From the NCBI GenBank assembly GCA_946886925.1, contig CAMPJQ010000200.1, positions 1-5,782 of the forward strand: a stretch of 5,782 nt of DNA, read 5' to 3'. Within the stretch, counting starts at the first letter, position 1; each line of letters begins with the position of its first letter. Below the pieces are notes generated by a model that worked only from the letters and a program-made list of their open reading frames with translations, did not search any database and had not been told where the DNA came from. Shown here one piece after another: positions 1-5,782 of this stretch. Origin of the DNA: an uncultured Terrimonas sp. GTDB taxonomy: Bacteria > Bacteroidota > Bacteroidia > Chitinophagales > Chitinophagaceae. The position numbers and the translations under genes were made by a program.

Positions 1-450
1 ATTTTACCACAGTTTAATATAGTAATAGGTACTGAAGAAGAAATACTGGCGGCCTATCTTACCGATATCAGCCAGGTATCCATCAAACATCAGCAAATAT
101 CCGCCCCGGAAATAAAAGGCAATATTGATAAAGCCATACAAAATATCATAGATACCGGTGTTGATACCCTCATCGTAAAAAGAGGAAAAGACGGAGCTTC
201 TGTATTTGAAAAGGGAAAAGCAGAAGTGAAGGTTCCCGGCTTCCCGGTAGAAGTGTTGAACGTCCTGGGTGCGGGCGATGCCTTTGCAGGAGGATTTTCA
301 TATGGTTATCTAAGCGGATGGGATCTTTACAAAAGTGTGCGCATGGGCAACGCCTGCGGTGCTATTATTGTTACGCGGGAAGGCTGCGCTAACTTTATGC
401 CAACGCTGGAAGAGGTGATGCAGTTTACAGATGAACGGGGCGGGCTGTGA
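1..450 (+). CDS. iolC: 5-dehydro-2-deoxygluconokinase, C-terminal part (5' end outside window)
   Basis: This is a PfkB/ribokinase-family kinase. It is predicted to use ATP to phosphorylate 5-dehydro-2-deoxy-D-gluconate (DKG) in the cytoplasm, giving the substrate of the aldolase encoded at 4945. The frame is open from base 1 to the TGA at 448-450, giving 149 visible residues. The family is usually somewhat over 300 residues, so roughly the N-terminal half is missing. The segment IVIGTEEE near the beginning matches the IolC region after the sugar-binding half. The PfkB signature 2, NVLGAGDAFAGGF, lies at about 259-297, with the catalytic-base Asp at codon 277-279. The later segment REGCANFMPTLEE resembles the conserved GC-N-MPT tail of IolC rather than other PfkB kinases. 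The iol neighbours support this. Another PfkB sugar kinase is possible from the fold alone, but the IolC-like tail makes it unlikely. Confidence 0.9.
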   Translation: MLPQFNIVIGTEEEILAAYLTDISQVSIKHQQISAPEIKGNIDKAIQNIIDTGVDTLIVKRGKDGASVFEKGKAEVKVPGFPVEVLNVLGAGDAFAGGFSYGYLSGWDLYKSVRMGNACGAIIVTREGCANFMPTLEEVMQFTDERGGL

Positions 451-497
451 AAATACTGTGATCGGTACGCGACGAAGGAGCATCAGACCATGAATGG

Positions 498-532
498 TTT
501 CAGGGTGCAGGTTACAAGTTTCAGGTTTCAGG
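498..532. repeat. Degenerate 7-bp tandem repeat, word TTTCAGG (5 units)
   Basis: Reading in steps of seven from 498 gives TTTCAGG, GTGCAGG, TTACAAG, TTTCAGG, TTTCAGG. Units 1, 4 and 5 are identical, and units 2 and 3 keep most positions. The array lies in the 176-bp gap between the kinase and iolA, 47 bp after the kinase stop. I see no coding capacity. The function is unknown. Confidence 0.7.
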
Positions 533-555
533 GAAGTATAACAGCAACCCATACC

Positions 556-583
556 GCTGATGGCTGATCGCCAATAGTTGATC
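556..583. repeat. Degenerate 7-bp tandem repeat, word GCTGATG (4 units)
   Basis: Units in steps of seven are GCTGATG, GCTGATC, GCCAATA, GTTGATC. This is a second array in the same gap as the TTTCAGG array. It has an unrelated word but the same 7-bp period. The remaining bases to the iolA start (584-626) are AT-rich without a clear repeat, Shine-Dalgarno sequence or consensus promoter. Confidence 0.6.
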
Positions 584-626
584 ATCTTTACATACAATCC
601 ACAGATTAAAGTTAATACAACATAAT

Positions 627-2093
627 ATGGAAAAATTAAGAAATTATATCAACGGACAATGGGTAAGCAGCAGTGCAACCATCTATGTGAATGTAGTAAA
701 TCCTGCCAGCCAGGAGGCACTCGCTCAAGTTCCTTCGGGTACTTCCGCCGATGTGGATGCGGCAGTTCAGTCATCTGAAAATGCTTTTGCTACCTGGAAA
801 CGTTTGCCGGCGGGAAAGCGGATCCAGTATCTTTTTCATTTAAAAAGATTGCTGGAAGAAAATATTGATGAGCTTTCCAAAACCATTACACTGGAATCAG
901 GAAAAACTTATGGCGAGTCTAAAGCTGAGTGGGTTCGCGCTATTGAGAATGTAGAAAACGCTTGTGGCATACCCGCGTTGATGCAGGGCGATTTTTCGGA
1001 AGATATTTCCTTAGGTATTGATGAATATATGATCCGTCAGCCTCTTGGTGTTTGCGCCTGCATCTCACCCTTTAATTTCCCCGGCATGATACCTTTCTGG
1101 TTTCTGCCTTATGCTATCGCATGCGGAAATACATTCATCATCAAACCTTCAGAAAAAGTACCGCTTACCATGACCCGGGTAATGGAACTGGTGGCAAAAT
1201 TAGATTTACCTGCCGGTGTAATTAATATGGTACATGGCGGAAAAGAAGTTGTTGACGGTATACTCGAACATCCGGGCATTAAAGCAGTAAGTTTTGTGGG
1301 TTCGTCTGCCATTGCCCGTTATGTATATGCGAAAGGTGCTGCCAATGGCAAACGGATGCAGGCACAAGGCGGTGCCAAAAATCCGGTGATCATCCTGCCC
1401 GATGCAGATATAGACATGACTACTCAAATTGTGGTAGACAGCGTATATGGCTGTGCAGGTCAGCGTTGTCTTGCCGCATCTACCATTATTACCGTTGGGG
1501 AGCATAGAAATATCACGGAGAACCTGGTAGAAATGAGCCGCAAACGCAGCACGGGGTTTGGACTGGACGAAAACGTGCAAATGGGACCTGTAATTACGGC
1601 CGACAGTAAAACACGGGTGAACAGTCTTATAGAAAAAGGTATACAGGAAGGAGGCAGGTTATTATTAGATGGCCGAAATGCTAAAATTTCCGGTTACGAA
1701 AAAGGAAATTTTATACAGCCTACCATCCTGGAAGATATACCCCTTTATGGCGAAATTGCCGCCACCGAAATATTTGGACCTGTAATGAGCCTGATGCATA
1801 TCAACAGCATTGAAGAAGCCATTGCTTATGTAAATGGCAACAAGTACGGCAATATGGCCTGCATATTTACCAGTAGCGGATTACACGCCCGCAGGTTCCG
1901 GAATGAAGCAGACGCAGGAAATATTGGTATTAATATAGGTGTGGCGGCACCGGTAGCACAGTTTCCTTTCAGCGGATGGAAAGAAAGTTTCTTTGGCGAT
2001 CTGCACGGACAGGGCAAACATGCCGTTGAATTTTTTACACAAACCAAAGTGGTGATTGAAAGATGGCTGAAGGAATGGACCAGGAAGTTTTAG
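627..2093 (+). CDS. iolA: CoA-acylating (methyl)malonate-semialdehyde dehydrogenase
   Basis: This NAD-dependent, CoA-acylating aldehyde dehydrogenase is predicted to convert malonate semialdehyde to acetyl-CoA and CO2, the last step of inositol breakdown. The family also acts on methylmalonate semialdehyde from valine (MmsA). The protein is 488 residues, normal for the family. Visible landmarks are [12 protein letters not shown] with Asn150, KPSEK with Lys173 for the cofactor, [10 protein letters not shown] in the Rossmann region, CAGQRCLA with catalytic Cys281, and EIFGPV with Glu381. In hydrolytic aldehyde dehydrogenases the general-base Glu sits in ELGGK. Here the equivalent run is QGGAKNP, with Gln247 in place of Glu, as expected for an enzyme that hands the acyl group to CoA. 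The ATG at 627 begins [12 protein letters not shown], the usual family N-terminus. No Shine-Dalgarno sequence precedes it. The gene lies 176 bp after the kinase and 72 bp before iolG. Function in the inositol pathway is inferred from its neighbours. Confidence 0.95.
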   Translation: MEKLRNYINGQWVSSSATIYVNVVNPASQEALAQVPSGTSADVDAAVQSSENAFATWKRLPAGKRIQYLFHLKRLLEENIDELSKTITLESGKTYGESKAEWVRAIENVENACGIPALMQGDFSEDISLGIDEYMIRQPLGVCACISPFNFPGMIPFWFLPYAIACGNTFIIKPSEKVPLTMTRVMELVAKLDLPAGVINMVHGGKEVVDGILEHPGIKAVSFVGSSAIARYVYAKGAANGKRMQAQGGAKNPVIILPDADIDMTTQIVVDSVYGCAGQRCLAASTIITVGEHRNITENLVEMSRKRSTGFGLDENVQMGPVITADSKTRVNSLIEKGIQEGGRLLLDGRNAKISGYEKGNFIQPTILEDIPLYGEIAATEIFGPVMSLMHINSIEEAIAYVNGNKYGNMACIFTSSGLHARRFRNEADAGNIGINIGVAAPVAQFPFSGWKESFFGDLHGQGKHAVEFFTQTKVVIERWLKEWTRKF

Positions 2094-2095
2094 TG

Positions 2096-2128
2096 GTAAG
2101 TCGTAAGTGATAAGATGTAAGTGGTAAG
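2096..2128. repeat. Degenerate 7-bp tandem repeat, word GTAAGTG (4.7 units)
   Basis: Units are GTAAGTC, GTAAGTG, ATAAGAT, GTAAGTG, then a partial GTAAG. The array begins 3 bp after the iolA stop codon and fills the first half of the iolA-iolG gap. One unit supplies a GTG at 2121 in frame with iolG, which could be mistaken for a start codon. Confidence 0.75.
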
Positions 2129-2131
2129 GTA

Positions 2132-2152
2132 TCAAATCTCAAATTTCAAATT
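2132..2152. repeat. 7-bp tandem repeat, word TCAAATT (3 units)
   Basis: Units are TCAAATC, TCAAATT, TCAAATT. The array directly follows the GTAAGTG array and ends 13 bp before the iolG ATG. Rotated, the word is TTTCAAA, the reverse complement of the TTTGAAA word found in the gap before the aldolase gene at 4901-4935. Two separate gaps therefore share one heptamer. Confidence 0.7.
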
Positions 2153-2165
2153 GCAATATCGTAAC

Positions 2166-3185
2166 ATGTCAAAAAAATTAAAAACCGGCGTAATCGGGCT
2201 CGGGCGTATCGGGCAGATACACCTCTCCAACCTGCTGTACAATACACAAAACACGGAAGTGATCATTGCATCTGATGTTTCCCCCGGTGCACATGAATAT
2301 GCCAAGCGCCTGGGCATAAAACAGGTAACTACCCGCGCAGAAGAAGTGATTGAGCATCCGGATGTAGAAGCGGTTATTATTTGCGCTCCCACACCGCAGC
2401 ATGTGCCTTATACTATCGCTGCCGCACAGGCGAAAAAACATATATTCTGCGAAAAGCCTTTAGATGTTACGCTTACGGCTATTCTTTCTGCTCAACAGGC
2501 AGTAAAGGAAAACGGTGTAAAGCTCATGCTGGGCTTTAACCGGAGGTTCGACCCCAACTTTGCCAGGATCGGATCACTGGTAAAGAATGATGCCATTGGC
2601 GAACCACATATTTTGCGGATCACCAGCCGCGACCCCGCTCCTCCCCCGTTAGAATATGTAAAAGTATCGGGCGGGCTTTTTCTCGACATGTCCATCCACG
2701 ATTTTGATATGGCCCGTTTTATTACGGGTAGTGAAGTAAAAGAAGTATTTGTAAAAGGAGATGCACTGATAGATCCCCGTATCAAACAGTATAATGACAT
2801 AGATACAGCCGTAATCGTACTTACATTTGAGAACGGTGCTATTGGTGTAATTGATAACAGTCGTAAAACGGTATACGGGTACGATCAAAGGCTCGAAATA
2901 TTTGGTTCAAAAGGAATGGCAAAAGCAGAAAACAATACGCCGGATAATGTAATGCAATATGGAAATGAAGGCGGGCAAACTGCATTACCACTCTACTTTT
3001 TCCTGGAACGTTATGAAAAAGCATACCGCACCTGCATGCAGTCGTTTATAGATTGTGTGCTGAACGATACGGCTTCGCCGGTAGATGCCCATGACGGGTT
3101 AATGGCTACGGCTATAGGGCTTGCCGCAGGTATATCATTGAAGGAAAACAGATCCGTGAAGATGGAAGAAATAATAAAATTATAA
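2166..3185 (+). CDS. iolG: Inositol 2-dehydrogenase (Gfo/Idh/MocA family)
   Basis: This cytoplasmic NAD-dependent dehydrogenase is predicted to oxidise myo-inositol to 2-keto-myo-inositol (scyllo-inosose), the first step of the pathway. The protein is 339 residues, typical of IolG. The N-terminal Rossmann fold carries GVIGLGRIGQIH at about residues 8-19. EKPLDV contains Lys97. The C-terminal substrate domain has RDPAPPPLEYVKVSGG followed by LFLDMSIHDFDMARF, with Asp174 and His178. These three match the Lys-Asp-His catalytic set known for Bacillus subtilis IolG (97, 172, 176). I chose ATG 2166 (MSKKLKTGVIG) because it starts right before the Rossmann strand. The in-frame GTG at 2121 lies inside the heptamer array, and its 15 extra residues have no family counterpart. 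The family also includes scyllo-inositol and other sugar dehydrogenases, so exact stereospecificity is not proven. No Shine-Dalgarno sequence is present. Confidence 0.92.
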   Translation: MSKKLKTGVIGLGRIGQIHLSNLLYNTQNTEVIIASDVSPGAHEYAKRLGIKQVTTRAEEVIEHPDVEAVIICAPTPQHVPYTIAAAQAKKHIFCEKPLDVTLTAILSAQQAVKENGVKLMLGFNRRFDPNFARIGSLVKNDAIGEPHILRITSRDPAPPPLEYVKVSGGLFLDMSIHDFDMARFITGSEVKEVFVKGDALIDPRIKQYNDIDTAVIVLTFENGAIGVIDNSRKTVYGYDQRLEIFGSKGMAKAENNTPDNVMQYGNEGGQTALPLYFFLERYEKAYRTCMQSFIDCVLNDTASPVDAHDGLMATAIGLAAGISLKENRSVKMEEIIKL

Positions 3186-3197
3186 CGATAATCCGAA

Positions 3198-3271
3198 AAG
3201 TGAGAGGAAAGGAGAGAGATGAAAAACCATTCACCCCTCACCATTGCAACTCACTACTCACCACTCACTTA
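3198..3271. repeat. Imperfect inverted repeat with 7-bp-period TCAC repeats
   Basis: The right half has TCAC at 3231, 3238, 3251, 3258 and 3265, spaced 7, 13, 7 and 7 bp, so it is a heptamer array with one lost base. Units include TCACCCC, TCACCAT, TCACTAC, TCACCAC and TCACTTA. The purine-rich left arm at 3198-3221 is imperfectly complementary to 3247-3270. The outer seven bases pair perfectly (AAGTGAG with CTCACTT). The transcript could form a long, mismatched hairpin between iolG and the symporter gene. No U-tract follows, so it does not look like a classical intrinsic terminator. Confidence 0.6.
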
Positions 3272-3284
3272 ATAATCCCTGACG

Positions 3285-4895
3285 ATGAACCAAACTGGCT
3301 TGCACACATTAGATTACCTGGTTTTTTTTATGTACCTCGCCATCATTGGCGGTTACGGCTACTGGATATATAAAAAGAAAACGAACAAATCCAATACCGC
3401 CTCAGGATTTTTCCTTGCTGAAGGATCGCTTACCTATTGGGCTATTGGCGCATCGCTGATCGCTTCCAACATTTCGGCCGAACATTTCATAGGCATGTCG
3501 GGCTCTGGTTTTGCTATAGGATTGGCCATTTCATCGTACGAGTGGATGGCAGCGGCTGCATTGATTGTGGTTGCTATTTTCTTTTTGCCGGTATATCTTA
3601 AAAACAAGATATATACCATGCCCCAGTTTTTACGGCAACGTTATAACCCTGTTGTAGCCACTACAATGGCGGTCTTCTGGTTATTATTATACATATTCGT
3701 AAACCTCACTTCCATCATTTACCTCGGTGCCCTGGCTCTGGAAGTAACTGCAGGTATTGATTTTAATGTGGCCGTTGTGGCCTTAGCGCTTTTTGCTATT
3801 TTAATAACCATTGGCGGCATGAAGGTGATCGGGTATACCGACGTAGTGCAGGTAATTGTGCTCATCATTGGCGGTCTGATCACCACTTATTTAGCGCTTG
3901 ACCTGGTGGCAAAAGAATTTGGCAAACCGGATATACTTAGTGCTTTCGGAACATTAAAAACACAGGCTGATACGCATTTCCATATGATACTGAAGCAGGA
4001 CAATCCTTACTACAAAGATTTACCGGGTTTAACGGTTATCATTGGCGCTATGTGGATCAACAACCTGAACTACTGGGGTTGCAACCAATATATTATACAA
4101 CGTACACTCGGCGCCGACTTAGAAACAGCGAGAAAAGGGATTTTGTTTGCTGCATTTTTAAAATTGCTGGTTCCCCTAATTGTTGTTATACCGGGCATCG
4201 CTGCATTTGTATTGCACCAAAATGGTATGTTCCAGCAGGAAATGGTTGATGCCGCAGGAACGGTAAAACCGGACCATGCTTACCCCGTATTGCTCAATTT
4301 ATTGCCTATGGGTTTAAAAGGCGTGGCTTTCGCGGCGTTAACCGCAGCCATTGTGGCCTCACTGGCCGGAAAAGCCAATAGCATTTCTACCATCTTTACC
4401 TTAGACATTTATAAACTATACATCAAACCCGGCGCGTCCGAAAAACACCTCATCCGTGTTGGGCGTATTGCTGTGTGGGTATCTATGCTCATAGCGGTTT
4501 TGATTGCCCCCCAGTTAAAAGTACTGGAACAGGCATACCAGTTTATACAAGAATATTCAAGCTTTATTACACCGGGCGTATTTGCAATATTCTTCTTCGG
4601 CATGTTCTGGAAAAGGGCTACCTCCTCCGCGGCCTTAACTACCGCTTTGCTTACCATACCACTATCCACAGCATTTAAATTCTGGTTACCCGAAATACCC
4701 TTCTTAAACAGGATGGGTATCGCTTTCCTGATTTTATCGGCGGTAATGGTCATTATCAGTCTCACTTCAAAAACCAAAAACAACCAGGGACAAATTGAGA
4801 TAGAAATGCCCTCGTTTAACCTGAGCCGTTCGTTTATCGTAGGTGCTACTATTATATGCGGTATCCTGGCGGCTTTATACACAGCGTTCTGGTAA
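3285..4895 (+). CDS. Sodium:solute symporter (SSS family, vSGLT-like), probable inositol/sugar transporter
   Basis: This inner-membrane protein is predicted to couple Na+ entry to uptake of a polyol or sugar, most likely myo-inositol given its position between iolG and the aldolase gene. It has 536 residues, close to Vibrio vSGLT, and about 14 hydrophobic segments, from 9-29 at the N-terminus to 515-535 at the C-terminus. Strong vSGLT-like motifs are ASNISAEHFIGMSGSGF (60-76), ISSYEWMAA (82-90), NNLNYWGCNQYIIQRTLGA (259-277), FLKLLVP (291-297), AAIVASLAGKANSISTIFTLDIY (354-376) and QFIQEYSSFITPGVFAIF (419-436). By remembered alignment, Glu86, Asn260 and Tyr263 match sugar-site residues of vSGLT. 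His67 replaces a Gln, and Ala358-Ser359 stands where vSGLT has Ser-Ser at the sodium site. ATG 3285 begins MNQTGLHTLDYLVFF just before the first helix. Substrate is inferred from context. Glucose or galactose transport cannot be excluded. Confidence 0.9.
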   Translation: MNQTGLHTLDYLVFFMYLAIIGGYGYWIYKKKTNKSNTASGFFLAEGSLTYWAIGASLIASNISAEHFIGMSGSGFAIGLAISSYEWMAAAALIVVAIFFLPVYLKNKIYTMPQFLRQRYNPVVATTMAVFWLLLYIFVNLTSIIYLGALALEVTAGIDFNVAVVALALFAILITIGGMKVIGYTDVVQVIVLIIGGLITTYLALDLVAKEFGKPDILSAFGTLKTQADTHFHMILKQDNPYYKDLPGLTVIIGAMWINNLNYWGCNQYIIQRTLGADLETARKGILFAAFLKLLVPLIVVIPGIAAFVLHQNGMFQQEMVDAAGTVKPDHAYPVLLNLLPMGLKGVAFAALTAAIVASLAGKANSISTIFTLDIYKLYIKPGASEKHLIRVGRIAVWVSMLIAVLIAPQLKVLEQAYQFIQEYSSFITPGVFAIFFFGMFWKRATSSAALTTALLTIPLSTAFKFWLPEIPFLNRMGIAFLILSAVMVIISLTSKTKNNQGQIEIEMPSFNLSRSFIVGATIICGILAALYTAFW

Positions 4896-4899
4896 ACGG

Positions 4900-4935
4900 A
4901 TTTGAAATTTGAAATTTCAAATTTGAAATTTATAA
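4900..4935. repeat. 7-bp tandem repeat TTTGAAA forming a 30-bp near-perfect palindrome
   Basis: From 4901 the units are TTTGAAA, TTTGAAA, TTTCAAA, TTTGAAA, TTTATAA. Because the third unit is reversed, 4905-4924 (AAATTTGAAATTTCAAATTT) is a perfect 20-bp palindrome. It extends to 4900-4929 with a single mismatched pair (G4904/G4925). The repeat begins 4-5 bp after the symporter stop and ends 9 bp before the aldolase ATG. It is nearly all A/T and has no trailing U-tract. It could be a weak hairpin, a binding site for a dimeric protein, or simply repeat-derived filler. Confidence 0.7.
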
Positions 4936-4944
4936 ATTGAGATT

Positions 4945-5782
4945 ATGCTATTGACTACAAAAGAAATATTCAGCAAATGTTACGGCCAATACGCCGTACC
5001 CGCGGTGAATGTTTTTTTTATGGAAGAGATACATGGGTTGTTTTCAGCAGCCCAGGAAGCGAAAGCGCCAGTTATTGTGCAAACCACACCCTTTGCCCGC
5101 GATTATGCGAATGCGCACATGCTGCTGGCAATGATACAGGCGGCAGCGAGAATTTATCCCCAAACTGTATACGCTATCCATCTTGATCATGGATATGAAG
5201 CGCATATATGGGATGCCATTGAAAGTGGAGGCTATACTTCGGTAATGATTGACGCCTCGCACGATGACCTGGAAAAGAACATCGGCCGTACCAAAGCTGT
5301 TGTAGAAAAAGCGCATGCCAAAAATATAAGCGTTGAAGCAGAACTCGGTGTGCTGGCAGGCGTGGAAGATGATTTGACTGTTGAGGAAACACATTCGTTT
5401 TACACCAATCCAAAAGATGTAGAAACTTTTGTAAACGAAACCCGCTGCGATAGTTTGGCCATTGCGGTGGGCACCAGTCATGGCGCTTATAAATTTTCCG
5501 GGGGACAGGGCCTGCAATTACAAATACTCAAAGAAATACAGGAACGTCTGCCTGGCTTTCCTTTGGTATTACATGGAGGATCCAATGTAAATGAGGAAGT
5601 TGTACTAAGAATTAACGATGCAGGTGGAAAATTAAAAACAGGTGCCAGAGGTGTACAGGAAGATGAGCTGAAAAAAGCAATACCACTCGGTATTTGCAAA
5701 GTGAATATCGCTACAGACACACGCTTGTTATGGACAATGGTAAACCGCGAATTTTTCCGCGACCGCCCGGATGAATTTGCAC
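4945..5782 (+). CDS. iolJ: Class II (zinc) aldolase, probable 6-phospho-5-dehydro-2-deoxygluconate aldolase (3' end outside window)
   Basis: This is predicted to cleave 6-phospho-5-dehydro-2-deoxy-D-gluconate into dihydroxyacetone phosphate and malonate semialdehyde, linking IolC to IolA. The frame is open from ATG 4945 to the window end, giving 279 complete codons with no stop. The protein begins MLLTTKEIFSKCYGQYAVPAVN, a normal class II aldolase start. Active-site landmarks are HLDHG with probable catalytic Asp81 and zinc ligand His82, VEAELG with Glu133, GTSHGAYKF with zinc ligand His179, LHGGSN with zinc ligand His210, and the phosphate-binding segment KVNIATDTR with Asn254. Sequence alone does not separate IolJ from fructose-1,6-bisphosphate or tagatose-bisphosphate aldolases of the same family. 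The iol context decides the call. The gene sits 49 bp after the symporter. The missing C-terminus is probably short to moderate. Confidence 0.85.
   Translation, partial: MLLTTKEIFSKCYGQYAVPAVNVFFMEEIHGLFSAAQEAKAPVIVQTTPFARDYANAHMLLAMIQAAARIYPQTVYAIHLDHGYEAHIWDAIESGGYTSVMIDASHDDLEKNIGRTKAVVEKAHAKNISVEAELGVLAGVEDDLTVEETHSFYTNPKDVETFVNETRCDSLAIAVGTSHGAYKFSGGQGLQLQILKEIQERLPGFPLVLHGGSNVNEEVVLRINDAGGKLKTGARGVQEDELKKAIPLGICKVNIATDTRLLWTMVNREFFRDRPDEFA

Noticed and set aside
310..597. 95-codon open frame on the - strand across the kinase end and the first gap
   Set aside because: It overlaps the conserved kinase C-terminus in antisense and runs through repeat DNA. The product resembles no protein family I recognise.
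577..600. Possible promoter with TTG and TACATACA before iolA
   Set aside because: It does not match the Bacteroidota -7 consensus TAnnTTTG at proper spacing from a -33 TTG. The four downstream genes could be cotranscribed from further upstream.
4409..4882. 157-codon open frame on the - strand inside the symporter gene
   Set aside because: It is an antisense shadow of a clearly conserved membrane-protein gene, with no recognisable motif.
4905..4935. CRISPR array
   Set aside because: Units are 7 bp and contiguous, with no spacers.
4900..4944. Intrinsic terminator after the symporter gene
   Set aside because: The hairpin is nearly all A/T and no U-tract follows. The next gene starts 9 bp after the repeat.
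4977..5186. 69-codon + strand open frame at the aldolase start
   Set aside because: It is out of frame with the conserved aldolase, and the product is meaningless.
5044..5517. 157-codon open frame on the - strand inside the aldolase gene
   Set aside because: It is an antisense shadow. The + strand frame here contains all class II aldolase active-site motifs.

Overview
The window is a stretch of a myo-inositol catabolic (iol) gene cluster, with all genes on the + strand. Several features suggest a Bacteroidota, possibly of the Chitinophagaceae type. Coding DNA is moderate in GC, no start codon is preceded by a Shine-Dalgarno sequence, the proteins read like Bacteroidota iol enzymes, and the intergenic gaps are filled with short degenerate repeats. 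The taxonomic call is inference only.

Layout: 1-450 is the C-terminal part of a PfkB-family sugar kinase (IolC). 627-2093 is a CoA-acylating (methyl)malonate-semialdehyde dehydrogenase (IolA). 2166-3185 is an inositol 2-dehydrogenase of the Gfo/Idh/MocA family (IolG). 3285-4895 is a vSGLT-like sodium:solute symporter. 4945 to the window end is a class II aldolase (IolJ type), cut by the window edge. The intergenic gaps are 176, 72, 99 and 49 bp.

How the genes work together (family knowledge): the symporter probably brings in inositol with Na+. IolG oxidises inositol to 2-keto-myo-inositol. Enzymes not in this window (IolE, IolD, IolB) convert this to 5-dehydro-2-deoxy-D-gluconate. IolC phosphorylates that product. 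The IolJ aldolase splits the phosphate into dihydroxyacetone phosphate and malonate semialdehyde. IolA converts malonate semialdehyde to acetyl-CoA and CO2.

The least expected feature is not a gene. All four intergenic gaps contain degenerate tandem repeats with the same 7-bp period but mostly different heptamer words. Examples are TTTCAGG and GCTGATG in the first gap, GTAAGTG and TCAAATT in the second, TCACTAC-like in the third and TTTGAAA in the fourth. The third and fourth gaps are also inverted repeats. The arrays stop at the gene boundaries, and three of the four gaps place them within about 9-14 bp of the next start codon. I see no standard promoter, riboswitch, RNA gene, mobile element or CRISPR array.
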